Assembly (NCBI GenBank): GCA_947630255.1
Contig: CANRGU010000020.1
Coordinates: 1-16,183 of the forward strand
DNA length: 16,183 nt
Direction of reading: 5' to 3'
DNA from: an uncultured Clostridia bacterium
GTDB taxonomy: Bacteria; Bacillota; Clostridia; TANB77; CAG-508
Below are positions 1 to 8,308 of the stretch, piece by piece (the first letter of the stretch is position 1; every line of letters starts with the position of its first letter). The translations under genes and the position numbers were made by a program. The notes under the pieces are model-generated. The model was not told the origin of the DNA, searched no databases, and was given only the letters and a program-made list of their open reading frames with translations.

Positions 1-86
1 ATAAGATTATACTTATAGTGGCAATAGGTTTATAGGTAAATCCCTTATTAAAAACCTAAATATATTATACAAGGGGGGAAAAAGTA

Positions 87-1818
87 TTGACACTATATGA
101 GATGAAACAAGCATTATCAAATGGTAAAACAATATTTGACCTGCCACTTAGAGTTAGTTATTATGCTAGAGTTTCAACTGAAAAGGAAGAGCAAATTAAT
201 TCTTTGGAAAATCAAGTTGCCTTTTTTGAAGATTACATTAAAAAGAATATAAATTGGACTTACATCTGTGGCTATGTAGATGAAGGAATAAGTGGGACAA
301 CATCATTAAAAAGAGAAAACTTTATGAAGATGATAGAAGATGCAAAAAACAAAAAGTTTGATTTAATTGTTGCAAAAGAAGTTTCCAGATTTTCGCGTGA
401 TACAATTGACAGCTTGCTATATACTAGAAAATTATTAGAATATGATGTTTGTGTGTATTTTTTATCAGACAATATTGTTACAGCATCAAATGATGGAGAA
501 TTAAGGCTTACAATTATGTCTAGTATGGCACAAGATGAAGTCCGCAAAATATCAGAAAGAACAAAGTTTGGATTTAAGAGGGCAATAGAAAAGGGAACGG
601 TTTTAGGTACAGATAATATATGGGGTTATAAAAAAGATAAAGGAAGGCTTGTAATAGATGAGAAAGAAGCAGAATTGATTAGAGAAATTTTTGATATGTA
701 TGCAAATGACAGTAAAATAGGACTTAAAAAATTATCTTTTGCTCTGCAACAAAAAGGTTATTACAATCGAAATCGGAAATCCTATTCATCAAAACACTTT
801 AAAAAAGATAATTCAAAATCCAAAATACAAGGGCTATTACACAGGAGGACTTTCAACAGTAGTAGATTATAGAAGTAAAAAGAGAAACTTTAATGAACAA
901 TCTAAATGGAAAGTTTTTAAAGATTATGAAAAAGTACCACCAATTATTTCTGAAGAACTATGGGAAAAAGCAAATCAAAAATTACTTGCTAGAAGTAAAT
1001 CAGCAAAGATGTATCAAAAACATCAAACAAAGTATCCATTATCAGGCAAGTTATATTGTGAAAAACACGAATGTGGTTTTGTAAGAAAAATAAGACATTA
1101 TAAAGATAAAAAAGATGTGACATTTTGGTACTGTTCTGACTTTCATAAAACTGGCAAAAAAAGTTGTGCTCCTGCATGTTTTAAAGAAGAAGAACTGCAT
1201 AATATTTTGCTATCTGTATTTAAAACTTATGAAATCTACAAAGAAGAAATTTGTGAAGAACTATTATCATTTTATCAAGACTTATCAAAAACAGAAGAAA
1301 ATATAGAGAAAGAAAATAAATTGCAAATAGAATTAGATGTACTTAGAAAAAGACAAAATAAACTACTGGATTTAGCACTAGATGGACTTTTAAGCAAAGA
1401 AGATTTGTCAAACAAGAAAGTAGTTATTGAAAAACAAATTGAGCAAATAAAGCTAAAATTAAAGGAAATAGAAAGTAAAAAAGCAAAAGTAGAAGATAAG
1501 AAACAGTATAATAAAATGCTAAAAGAAAATATTATAAAAGAGTTAGATATAACAAAAGAAAATCTAGAAAATTACATAGAAGAATTACTTGATAAAATTA
1601 TTGTAATAGAAAAAGAGAATATGAAAGAGGCAGAATTAAAAATAATACTTGCAGGAAATAAAATAATAAATATTGGTAGTCTGCAAGAACCCAGGCAAAT
1701 CAGTCAAATAGTGCAAAACAAAAAGACTGATTATAAAAAAATCCAACTTTGTCACTCCCATGCACATGGTAAGGGCCTGCTTTCCAGAAGTACAAGCCTT
1801 TCTGAAAAAACCATCTAA
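87..1818 (+). pseudogene. Large serine recombinase of an integrative element, interrupted by a +1 frameshift
   Basis: A site-specific recombinase that would integrate and excise a mobile element. It starts at TTG 87, 8 bases after an AAGGGGGG ribosome site. The resolvase domain is clear: YARVST with nucleophile Ser30, then GYVDEGISGT and EVSRFSRD. It is followed by the recombinase domain (NPIHQNTLKKI, NPKYKGYY), a Cys-rich zinc-ribbon segment (YPLSGKLYCEKHECGF, then YCSDFHKTGKKSC) and a Lys/Glu-rich coiled coil, the order known for large serine recombinases. The frame is broken near 774: NRN continues as RKSYSSKHF, but in the +1 frame as the expected GNPIHQN, so the C at 774 appears to be extra. 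Rejoined, the product is about 576 residues. The last 20 residues are encoded by feoB sequence beyond the element end. It is either inactive or affected by a sequencing indel. Confidence 0.9.
1750..1775. other. Element-chromosome junction (att site) inside feoB
   Basis: Read on the minus strand, feoB matches the family as far as ALTMCMG (Met-Cys-Met-Gly codons at 1767-1756). The family then continues FGCNAAG, but here the sequence changes to VTKLDFF. The break lies at about 1756, immediately downstream of the recombinase coding region, which is where large serine recombinases usually have their attachment site. The exact core cannot be set from one end only; the bases around 1756-1768 (TCCCATGCACAT) are the best candidate. 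The missing 3' part of feoB should lie beyond the left edge of the window, on the far side of the element. Confidence 0.75.
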
Positions 1819-3070
1819 GTTAAAAGCAATTCTAGGAAGATATCCTAAATCCTCTAAAATTGTAAACAAAGGAAAGAATATTGCCATAGGTGGAAGCATA
1901 ACTGCTACAACCCAAGCTAAAGTTCTAAACATACCATAAACTAAAACTGATGTAAGCCAAGCCGGACTATTAAAAAATTCGAACAAATTTACAAGTTTTC
2001 CTTCAATAAAATTAAATAAATCAGAAAGTATTTGTGAAGGATAATTTGCACCTGTAATAGTAATCCAAAATATAAGAGCAAAAAATAAAAGCATTATTGG
2101 AATACCAGTAAGTTTTGAAGTAAGAATTTTATCTATTTTATAATTTCTGCTATTATAATCAAGTTTCGCATAGCTAGTCACTTTAAGCGCAACAGTCTCA
2201 CTATTAAACATAATTTTAGAAACTATTTTATCTTTAAAAGAAGACAAATTAACATCATTTTTAATAAGTAATTCTTTTGCTTTAGCAAGTGTATTTTGTA
2301 AATCTTCATTTCCAAGTAATTTTACATTCAAATAATTTTCTATAGAAGAAATAATTTTTTTATTGCCTTCTAAAACTTTTAAACAAATCCATCTATAATT
2401 ATAAAAATCCTTATTTACTAATAGCTTTTTTATAGCTGGCTCTAATATATCAATAGCACTTTCAATAGTATCGCCATAGTCAATTTTAGTATATTTTTTA
2501 TTTTGACTTGAAGAACAAACATCAAAAATAGCTTGCATTAGATTTTTAAGAGTTTTCTTTTTTCTTGCAATTGTTCCAACAACCGGAACCCCAAGTTCAT
2601 CAGATAATTTATTTAAATCAATTTCAATACCTTTCTTTTTTGCCTCATCTAGTAAATTGACGCAAACAACTACATTATTCGTTATTTCTAATGTTTGATA
2701 AACTAAATTTAAGTTTCTCTCTAAACAAGTGCTATCAACAACAACAACTGTGCAGTTTGGATTTCCAAAACATATATAATCCCTTGCTATTTCTTCTTCC
2801 TGAGAATTTGACATAATAGAATATGTACCAGGAATATCCACTAATAAAAAATCTTTATTCATAAAGTTAGTAGTTCCCATAGCATTGCTAACAGTTTTGC
2901 CAGGCCAATTTCCGGTATGTTGATGAAGACCTGTAAGAGCATTAAAAACAGTACTTTTGCCCACATTAGGATTACCGAGCAATAGCAATAGTAAAATCAC
3001 ACTTATCTTTTAAAACTTCTATATCATCACTTAGCAATTTACTACCAGTAGAACTAGAAGTAAGCCCCAT
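1756..3070 (-). pseudogene. feoB: Ferrous iron transporter FeoB, truncated by insertion and frameshifted
   Basis: FeoB is the membrane GTPase that imports Fe(II). The true start is ATG 3070, after a GGGGTGA site, giving MGLTSSSTGSKLL and reaching FTIAIA. The frame then breaks. The expected next residues GNPNVGKST (G1/P-loop) are in another frame, and the G at plus-strand 2977 appears to be an extra base. The rest of the G domain is normal, with HTGNWPGKT, DIPGTYS (G3) and NLLD (G4). It continues through the linker into the first membrane segments (SKLTGIPIMLLFF) and ends at TMCMG, roughly two thirds of a normal FeoB. A 39-residue tail from the inserted element follows to a stop at 1636. The second gate half is lost, so Fe(II) transport by this copy is unlikely. 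It lies 94 bases downstream of feoA in the same direction. Confidence 0.92.
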
Positions 3071-3164
3071 AAAATCACCCCATATTAGATATTTATATAG
3101 TATATGCATATTAAATAAAAATGTTATTTTACTAATCAAGTTAAATAAAAAACAATTATACAAA

Positions 3165-3389
3165 TTACAATTTTATATTTATTAGTTTAGAATCTTCTTT
3201 TCTTAAAGCAATAGTAGTACCCCTTATTTCGTAGGCAATAGGATTACCTATAGGACTCTTAAAAACTGCCTTTATATTAGTACCTTTTACTAACCCTAAA
3301 TCTAATAATCTTCTTCTTAAATCTCCTTTGCAGTTTAAATCTATAATTGTAGCGCTTTTATCTATATCCAAATTATTTAAAGTATTCAT
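3165..3389 (-). CDS. feoA: Ferrous iron transport accessory protein FeoA
   Basis: A small cytoplasmic SH3-like protein that works with FeoB in Fe(II) uptake. It has 74 residues, the usual size. The C-terminal half carries the family pattern GNPIAYEIRGTTIALRKEDSKLI, seen here as a GNPIAYEIRG core followed by IALRKED, and the middle has RRRLLDLGLVKGT. An ATG exists four codons upstream, but a GGAGG ribosome site overlaps it and sits 5-6 bases before ATG 3389, so the shorter start is chosen. feoB follows in the same direction. Because feoB is interrupted, this intact FeoA may have no partner unless another FeoB exists elsewhere in the genome. Confidence 0.9.
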   Translation of the reverse strand: MNTLNNLDIDKSATIIDLNCKGDLRRRLLDLGLVKGTNIKAVFKSPIGNPIAYEIRGTTIALRKEDSKLINIKL

Positions 3390-3444
3390 TACATCCTCCA
3401 AAAGTAAAATCTCTTGTTATTAATATATGAAAAAATATTAACAA

Positions 3445-3473
3445 TTGACACATGTTGTCAAAAAATATATAAT
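3445..3473 (+). promoter_or_regulatory. Sigma-A promoter of dut, with an inverted repeat on its -35
   Basis: TTGACA at 3445-3450, a 17-base spacer and TATAAT at 3468-3473 form a consensus promoter 35 bases before the dut start. The -35 is one arm of an inverted repeat, TTGACA-catgt-TGTCAA (3445-3461). The opposite arm gives a TTGACA on the minus strand facing feoA, though the best minus -10 (TAATAT) is only 15 bases away. The repeat could be an operator or just paired -35 boxes. Confidence 0.75.
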
Positions 3474-3508
3474 ATACAAGAAATAAAAAAAGAAAAGAGG
3501 TATAAAAC

Positions 3509-3970
3509 ATGGATAAAAAACGTGGATTTGAAATTGCAAAAGGATTTGAAAACGCAAATATAAATTTACCAGTAAGATCAACAAGAAATTCAGCAGGGTA
3601 CGATATAGAAGCGGCAGAAGATTGCACAATTCCTGCATTTAAACTAGGTCAAAAACCAGTACTTGTAAAAACAGGACTAAAAGCATATATGCAGTCTGAT
3701 GAAGTACTAATACTTGCAAACAGAAGTTCTAATCCTGGAAAAAAAGGATTAATATTAGCAAACAGCATTGGTGTAGTAGATAGCGACTATTATGGAAATC
3801 CTGATAATGATGGACATATAATGTTTGCCTTCTACAACTTCAAAGAAGAGGATGTAGAAATAAAAAAAGGTGAAAGAATTGGACAAGCAATGTTCCAAAA
3901 ATATTTAGTAACAGATAATGATGTTTCTGGTGGAGAAAGAACAGGAGGATTTGGTTCAACAAATAATTAA
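3509..3970 (+). CDS. dut: dUTP diphosphatase (trimeric dUTPase)
   Basis: Hydrolyses dUTP to dUMP and pyrophosphate, keeping uracil out of DNA and feeding dTMP synthesis. It has 153 residues, typical for the trimeric family. The five motifs can be read in order: SAGYDIEA (1), NRSSNPGKKGLILAN (2), GVVDSDYYGNP with the active-site Asp and Tyr (3), GERIGQAMFQKY (4) and the C-terminal RTGGFGST arm (5). The start ATG is preceded by AAAGAGGT. The gene has its own consensus promoter and a hairpin terminator right after it, so it looks monocistronic. It is divergent from feoA and shows no functional link to it. Phages also carry dUTPases, but nothing else here is phage-like. Confidence 0.95.
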   Translation: MDKKRGFEIAKGFENANINLPVRSTRNSAGYDIEAAEDCTIPAFKLGQKPVLVKTGLKAYMQSDEVLILANRSSNPGKKGLILANSIGVVDSDYYGNPDNDGHIMFAFYNFKEEDVEIKKGERIGQAMFQKYLVTDNDVSGGERTGGFGSTNN

Positions 3971-3988
3971 TTATTTTATATAAATTAG

Positions 3989-4013
3989 AAAGCAGATTAA
4001 ATCTGCTTTTTAT
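3989..4013 (+). terminator. Rho-independent terminator of dut
   Basis: A 9-bp perfect stem, AAAGCAGAT / ATCTGCTTT, with a TAA loop, is followed by TTAT, 18 bases after the dut stop. Confidence 0.85.
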
Positions 4014-4021
4014 AAAAAAAC

Positions 4022-4057
4022 AAGAAAATTTTATGTAAAATTTCCCAAAATTTTCTT
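4022..4057. repeat. 11-bp perfect inverted repeat upstream of carD
   Basis: AAGAAAATTTT (4022-4032) and AAAATTTTCTT (4047-4057) are perfect inverted arms 14 bases apart. The right arm touches the -35 box of the carD promoter. It could be a second, weaker terminator for dut or a regulator-binding site; the arms are almost pure A/T, so chance is possible. Confidence 0.5.
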
Positions 4058-4085
4058 TGACTTACTTTCGATTTTGTGGTATAAT
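4057..4085 (+). promoter_or_regulatory. Extended -10 sigma-A promoter of carD
   Basis: TTGACT (4057-4062), a 17-base spacer ending in TGG, and TATAAT (4080-4085). The TGn before the -10 makes it an extended -10 promoter. The leader to the carD start is about 40 bases. Confidence 0.85.
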
Positions 4086-4132
4086 AAAAAAGGTTGAGAT
4101 GATAATTTAGATTAATAAAGGGAGTGACTTAC

Positions 4133-4690
4133 ATGTTTAATGTCGGTGATAAAGTTGTATACCCAATGCACGGAGCAGGTACAATAGAAGGTATTGAGGA
4201 AAAAGATATTTTAGGAGAAAAACAAGCTTACTACATAATTAAAATGCCAGGTGAAGTAAAAGTTATGGTACCTACATCAAAGGCAGAAGGAATTGGAGTA
4301 AGAGATATAATAGATAAAGAATCAGCAGGAAAAGTTTTTAAAGTATTAGAAACAGATTCAACAGCAATGGATATGAATTGGAATAAAAGATATAGAGACA
4401 ACATGGAAAAAATGAAAAGTGGAGATGTTTACGAAGTAGCAGACGTTGTAAGAAATTTAAGCTTCAAACAAAAAGAAAAAGGACTTTCAACAGGCGAGAA
4501 AAAAATGTTATTAAATGCAAAACAAATATTAGTTAGTGAACTTACACTTGCCGAAAATTCTAGCAAAGATGAAATGGAAGAAATGGTAAATAACACAATA
4601 AACAATTCATTTGCTGAATATAGTAAAAATATAACAAACAGTACACCAAATAACATAGTAAAAAAGTTTATTCCTTTTAATGGAGTATAA
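4133..4690 (+). CDS. carD: CarD-family RNA polymerase-binding transcription regulator
   Basis: CarD/CdnL proteins bind the RNA polymerase beta subunit and stabilise open promoter complexes. The 185-residue product begins MFNVGDKVVYPMHGAG, the hallmark of the N-terminal RNAP-interacting domain (about residues 1-60, with the YPMHGAGTIEGI strand pair). A helical C-terminal domain follows (WNKRYRDNMEKMKSGD, FKQKEKGLSTGEKKML). The start is ATG 4133, 8 bases after AAAGGGAG; the GTG three codons earlier overlaps that ribosome site and is rejected. The last 30 or so residues are Asn/Ser-rich and lie beyond the conserved part. The gene has its own strong promoter and terminator. It sits just before dnaG-rpoD, so housekeeping transcription functions cluster here. 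Confidence 0.92.
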   Translation: MFNVGDKVVYPMHGAGTIEGIEEKDILGEKQAYYIIKMPGEVKVMVPTSKAEGIGVRDIIDKESAGKVFKVLETDSTAMDMNWNKRYRDNMEKMKSGDVYEVADVVRNLSFKQKEKGLSTGEKKMLLNAKQILVSELTLAENSSKDEMEEMVNNTINNSFAEYSKNITNSTPNNIVKKFIPFNGV

Positions 4691-4705
4691 AAAATAAATT
4701 TGCAT

Positions 4706-4741
4706 ACAAAAAATCCTAAGCACATTAGGATTTTTTGTTTT
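4706..4741 (+). terminator. Rho-independent terminator of carD
   Basis: A perfect 14-bp stem, ACAAAAAATCCTAA / TTAGGATTTTTTGT, with a GCACA loop, is followed by more T. It begins 15 bases after the carD stop. Confidence 0.9.
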
Positions 4742-4810
4742 TGTCATTTAAGAAGGAATTCATAATTGGTTGTCGAATAATATAATTATGTAAAAGAAAG
4801 GCGTTAAAAA

Positions 4811-6595
4811 ATGGTGCGATATAGTGAAGAATTAATAGATGATATCAAGAATAGTAACGATATAGTAGATATTATATCACAATATGTAGTATTAAAAAGA
4901 AGTGGTAGAAACTTTTTTGGATTATGTCCTTTCCATAAAGAAAAAACACCTTCTTTTTCTGTATCACCAGATAAACAAATTTTTCACTGTTTTGGCTGTG
5001 GCGCAGGAGGAAATGTAATTCACTTTATTAGCAAAATAGAAAATATAGATTTTAAAGAAAGTCTAGAAATTCTAGCAGATAGAGCAGGAATAACACTTCC
5101 AACCCTAGATAATGAAGTAGATAGTAAAAAGCAGTACTTAAAAGAAAAAGTATATGAAATAAATAAAGAAGCAGCATTATACTATCATGAAACTTTATAT
5201 AAAGATATTTCAAAACCAGCACAAGAGTATGTAAAAAAAAGAAAACTAGATAACAAAACATTAAAAGATTATTGCATAGGATACGCACCAATAAATAGTA
5301 ATTTATATAAATTTCTAAAAGAAAAAGACTTTACAGATGAAGAAATATTAGCATCAGACTTAGTAAACAAAATGGGAAATAATTTTGTAGATAGATTTAA
5401 AAACAGGCTAATATTTCCAATACAAGATGTAAGGAACAGATACATTGCCTTCGGAGGAAGAGTTCTTGATAACTCCCTTCCAAAATATATTAATTCGCCA
5501 GAAAATCTAGTATACAGTAAAGCCAGAAATTTATATGGATTAAATGTAGCCAAAAAAGCAAAACTAGAAAAACTAATTATAGTAGAAGGCTATATGGATG
5601 TAGTATCATTGCACCAAAGAGGTATAGAAAATGTAGTTGCATCATGTGGTACTGCACTTACAGAAGCTCAAGGGAGACTTCTCAGAAAATATGCAGAAAG
5701 AGTAATTATTTCTTATGACTCAGATTCAGCAGGACAAGCTGCAACAATGAGAGGATTAGAAATATTAACAAATCTTGGATGTGATATAAGAATACTTCAA
5801 ATGGAAGGCGCAAAAGATCCAGATGAATATGTTATAAAATATGGAAACGGAAGATTTAATAATTTAGTAGACAATGCCATTTCATTAGTAGAATTTAAAA
5901 CGAAAGTGCTAAAAAAGAATTTAGACTTAAATAATGTAAATGATAAAATTAAATTTTTAAATGAAATAGCAAAATTATTAAGCACAGTTGACAACAAAAT
6001 GGAACAAGAAGTATATATAGATAAAATTTCTATGGAATACAACATTTCAAAAGAAGCGATATACGCAGAGATAAACAAATTAAACTATTCTAGAAATAAA
6101 GGACAAAAAACATTAGAAAGCAATTATAAAAGAAGCAATACAATTATAGAAAAAGAAACTTTACCAGAAACCTTGGTAAAAAGAGAAAACATGATAATAG
6201 GAATTTTATTAAATGGAAAACTTAAAGTATATGAACAAATAAAAAATATATTATCACCAGAAGATTTTAAAAAAGAGAAAAACAAAAAAATACTACAAAA
6301 ATTGTATGAAGAATTTGAAAAAGGAAATAGTAATATAAATAATATATTAGAAATATTTAATGATGATGAAGAAATAATTAGTATACTTACAGGGATAATG
6401 GCAGATGATTATGAAATAAAAGATGATAAAAAAGCAATAGAAGATTTAATAAATAATTACAAAAAAGAAAAACTAACAAACAGAAAAAAAGAAATAATTA
6501 ATCTATTAACAGATAAAAACATAGATAAAGATGAAACAATTAATTTAGAAAAAGAATTACAAGAAATAATTGTAAAATTGGCTCAAATAAAATAG
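4811..6595 (+). CDS. dnaG: DNA primase DnaG
   Basis: Makes the RNA primers for replication. It has 594 residues, normal for the family. The CHC2 zinc-binding domain is at the N terminus (Cys39, His42, Cys60 and Cys63 in CPFHKEKTPSF and FHCFGCGAGGN). The primase core follows, with the TOPRIM domain showing VEGYMDV (Glu259), ASCGTALT and SYDSDSAG (Asp303, Asp305), the metal-binding acidic residues. The C-terminal third (about 440-594) is charged and poorly conserved, as expected for the helicase-binding domain. The ATG follows AAAGAAAGGCG. The stop is 11 bases before rpoD, the classic dnaG-rpoD operon. A TATAAT at 4781-4786 may be the -10, but no good -35 is seen. Confidence 0.97.
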   Translation: MVRYSEELIDDIKNSNDIVDIISQYVVLKRSGRNFFGLCPFHKEKTPSFSVSPDKQIFHCFGCGAGGNVIHFISKIENIDFKESLEILADRAGITLPTLDNEVDSKKQYLKEKVYEINKEAALYYHETLYKDISKPAQEYVKKRKLDNKTLKDYCIGYAPINSNLYKFLKEKDFTDEEILASDLVNKMGNNFVDRFKNRLIFPIQDVRNRYIAFGGRVLDNSLPKYINSPENLVYSKARNLYGLNVAKKAKLEKLIIVEGYMDVVSLHQRGIENVVASCGTALTEAQGRLLRKYAERVIISYDSDSAGQAATMRGLEILTNLGCDIRILQMEGAKDPDEYVIKYGNGRFNNLVDNAISLVEFKTKVLKKNLDLNNVNDKIKFLNEIAKLLSTVDNKMEQEVYIDKISMEYNISKEAIYAEINKLNYSRNKGQKTLESNYKRSNTIIEKETLPETLVKRENMIIGILLNGKLKVYEQIKNILSPEDFKKEKNKKILQKLYEEFEKGNSNINNILEIFNDDEEIISILTGIMADDYEIKDDKKAIEDLINNYKKEKLTNRKKEIINLLTDKNIDKDETINLEKELQEIIVKLAQIK

Positions 6596-6606
6596 GGGGT
6601 TAAATA

Positions 6607-7824
6607 ATGGGAAAAACAAAAAAAGTTGATGAGGATGATGTTAATAAAATAAAAGATAAAAATAAAAAATCAACAGTAAAAGCAAAAAAAACAAAAGCAG
6701 AGGTAGAAAAAACTAAAAAAGGAGAAGTAAAAGAAAATAAAACAGAAGAAGACACAAATAAAAAAGTTCAAGATATTTTAAAAAAGGCAAAAGAAAAAGG
6801 ACAAATAACATATGGAGAACTTGCTACACAACTAGGAGATATAAATCCAGAGCAAATAGATAAAGTTTTTGATGCTTTTGAAGAATTTGGGGTAGATGTA
6901 TTAAAAGATGATTTAGAAGAGCCAGACATCGAAGATTTAGAAGAAGTAGAAGATATAAAATTAGAAGATATTAATACCATGAATTTTGATGGTATTAATA
7001 TTGATGACCCTGTTAGAATGTATTTAAGAGAAATAGGAAAAATACCTTTGCTTACATTTGATGAGGAATTAGAGCTTGCAAAACAAGTTTTAGAAGGAAA
7101 TGAAGAAGCAAAGCAAAAACTTGCAGAGTCTAATTTAAGGTTAGTTGTAAGCATTGCAAAAAAATATGTAGGAAGAGGAATGCTTTTCTTAGACTTAATT
7201 CAAGAAGGAAATATGGGACTTATTAAGGCTGTAGAAAAATTCGACTATAAAAAAGGATATAAATTTAGTACTTATGCTACATGGTGGATCAGACAAGCAA
7301 TTACAAGAGCAATTGCAGACCAAGCAAGAACAATAAGAATACCAGTTCACATGGTAGAAACAATAAATAAATTAATAAGAACATCAAGACATCTTCTTCA
7401 ACAATTAGGAAGAGAGCCAACACCAGATGAAATTGCAGCAGAAATGGAAATACCAGTAGAAAAAGTAATGGAAATTCAAAAAATAGCACAAGATCCAGTA
7501 TCATTAGAAACACCAATAGGAGAGGAAGATGATAGCCATTTAGGAGACTTTATTCAGGACGAAGATAGCCCAGCACCACAAGATTCTGCAGCATACACAC
7601 TTTTAAAAGAACAACTAGAAGAGGTAATGAATACTTTAACACCAAGAGAAGCAAAAGTTTTAAAGTTAAGGTTTGGACTAGAAGATGGCAGAGCAAGAAC
7701 ACTTGAAGAAGTTGGACGTGAATTCATGGTAACACGTGAAAGAATAAGACAAATAGAAGCAAAAGCTTTAAGAAAATTGCGTCATCCAAGCAGAAGTAAA
7801 AAACTTAGAGATTACATGAACTAG
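6607..7824 (+). CDS. rpoD: Primary sigma factor RpoD (SigA)
   Basis: The housekeeping sigma factor that directs RNA polymerase to TTGACA/TATAAT promoters like those seen here. It has 405 residues. A Lys-rich N-terminal extension (1-50) precedes region 1.1 (about 52-100, GQITYGELATQLGDI). Region 1.2 starts at DPVRMYLREIG (residue 134). Region 2 has NLRLVVSIAKKYVGRG, LIQEGNMGLIKAV and KFSTYATWWIRQAI; region 3 has REPTPDEIAAEM. Region 4.2 has the helix-turn-helix LEEVGREFMVTRERIRQIE, ending RHPSRSKKLRDYM. The ribosome site GGGGG overlaps the dnaG stop region, so translation is probably coupled. The N-terminal Lys/Glu-rich stretch is low complexity and longer than in compact SigA proteins; otherwise nothing is unusual. 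Confidence 0.97.
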   Translation: MGKTKKVDEDDVNKIKDKNKKSTVKAKKTKAEVEKTKKGEVKENKTEEDTNKKVQDILKKAKEKGQITYGELATQLGDINPEQIDKVFDAFEEFGVDVLKDDLEEPDIEDLEEVEDIKLEDINTMNFDGINIDDPVRMYLREIGKIPLLTFDEELELAKQVLEGNEEAKQKLAESNLRLVVSIAKKYVGRGMLFLDLIQEGNMGLIKAVEKFDYKKGYKFSTYATWWIRQAITRAIADQARTIRIPVHMVETINKLIRTSRHLLQQLGREPTPDEIAAEMEIPVEKVMEIQKIAQDPVSLETPIGEEDDSHLGDFIQDEDSPAPQDSAAYTLLKEQLEEVMNTLTPREAKVLKLRFGLEDGRARTLEEVGREFMVTRERIRQIEAKALRKLRHPSRSKKLRDYMN

Positions 7825-7828
7825 ATAT

Positions 7829-7857
7829 TTGACAAATTAAGCTATTTATGGTAAACT
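7829..7857 (+). promoter_or_regulatory. Promoter of the 99-aa unknown gene
   Basis: TTGACA (7829-7834), a 17-base spacer and TAAACT (7852-7857), preceded by TGG as an extended -10. It begins 5 bases after the rpoD stop. Confidence 0.65.
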
Positions 7858-7922
7858 AAATATAGATTTGTAAGTTTATGAAAAAGAGGTGAAAAGTTCT
7901 TATACCATTTAAGAACAAATAT

Positions 7923-8222
7923 ATGGAAAATACAAAAACAAGTATGGTTAAAAGAATTGCAGATTTTTTTAAAAGCTTTGTAGATTCAAACCTTACAAGT
8001 GATGGAAGAGTTAATGTAGAATCTCTTAGTAGAGGAGAACGAAGAGAGTTAAGAAAAGTTTTAGAAGAAAGTGAAGAAAATGTAGAAAAAATTGAAGCTT
8101 CAATGAAAGATAAATATAAGGCAAAAATAGATACAGACAGAGCAAAAAAAGCAGCATCACAAAATCAACAAAATAAAGAAAGAGAAAATGAAGTAGAAGA
8201 AAAAACAATAGATAATAACTAA
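7923..8222 (+). CDS. Small charged protein of unknown function
   Basis: The family is not recognised. The 99-residue product has a short amphipathic N-terminal segment (MVKRIADFFKSFVD), then a Glu/Lys/Arg-rich helical, probably coiled-coil stretch (about 36-80, SRGERRELRKVLEESEENVEKI shown in part as RRELRKVLEESEENVEKI), and a Gln/Asn/Glu-rich hydrophilic tail. No signal peptide or membrane segment is seen. The start is uncertain. The only good ribosome site, AAGAGGTGA (7884-7892), is 30 bases upstream of ATG 7923, and a 7-bp hairpin (7896-7916) lies between. An internal ATG (7944) has no ribosome site. It has its own promoter and a terminator, so it is an independent gene between rpoD and the tRNA. 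Codon use matches its neighbours, and the reading frame and the promoter support it being real. Confidence 0.75.
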   Translation: MENTKTSMVKRIADFFKSFVDSNLTSDGRVNVESLSRGERRELRKVLEESEENVEKIEASMKDKYKAKIDTDRAKKAASQNQQNKERENEVEEKTIDNN

Positions 8223-8230
8223 TATATTTA

Positions 8231-8263
8231 AAACAGAAAATTTTAAAAATTTTCTGTTTTTTA
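8231..8263 (+). terminator. Terminator after the 99-aa gene
   Basis: AAACAGAAAATTTT and AAAATTTTCTGTTT form an inverted repeat around one A. The usable stem is AAACAGAAAAT / ATTTTCTGTTT, followed by a T-run. It begins 8 bases after the stop codon. Confidence 0.8.
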
Positions 8264-8292
8264 TTGACAAATTTGGTTAAACTTATTATAAT
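8264..8292 (+). promoter_or_regulatory. Promoter of tRNA-Met
   Basis: TTGACA (8264-8269), exactly 17 bases, then TATAAT (8287-8292): a perfect consensus, ending 16 bases before the tRNA. Its -35 abuts the T-run of the preceding terminator. Confidence 0.9.
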
Positions 8293-8308
8293 AATACAAG
8301 TTCTATAT

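Noticed and set aside
25..58. Inverted repeat TAGGTTT / AAACCTA upstream of the recombinase
   Set aside because: Only 7 bp with a 20-base gap in A/T-rich DNA; could be chance, and no matching copy is seen at the other junction.
893..1084. 63-codon open frame inside the recombinase
   Set aside because: Shadow of the recombinase frame, which carries the zinc-ribbon motif here.
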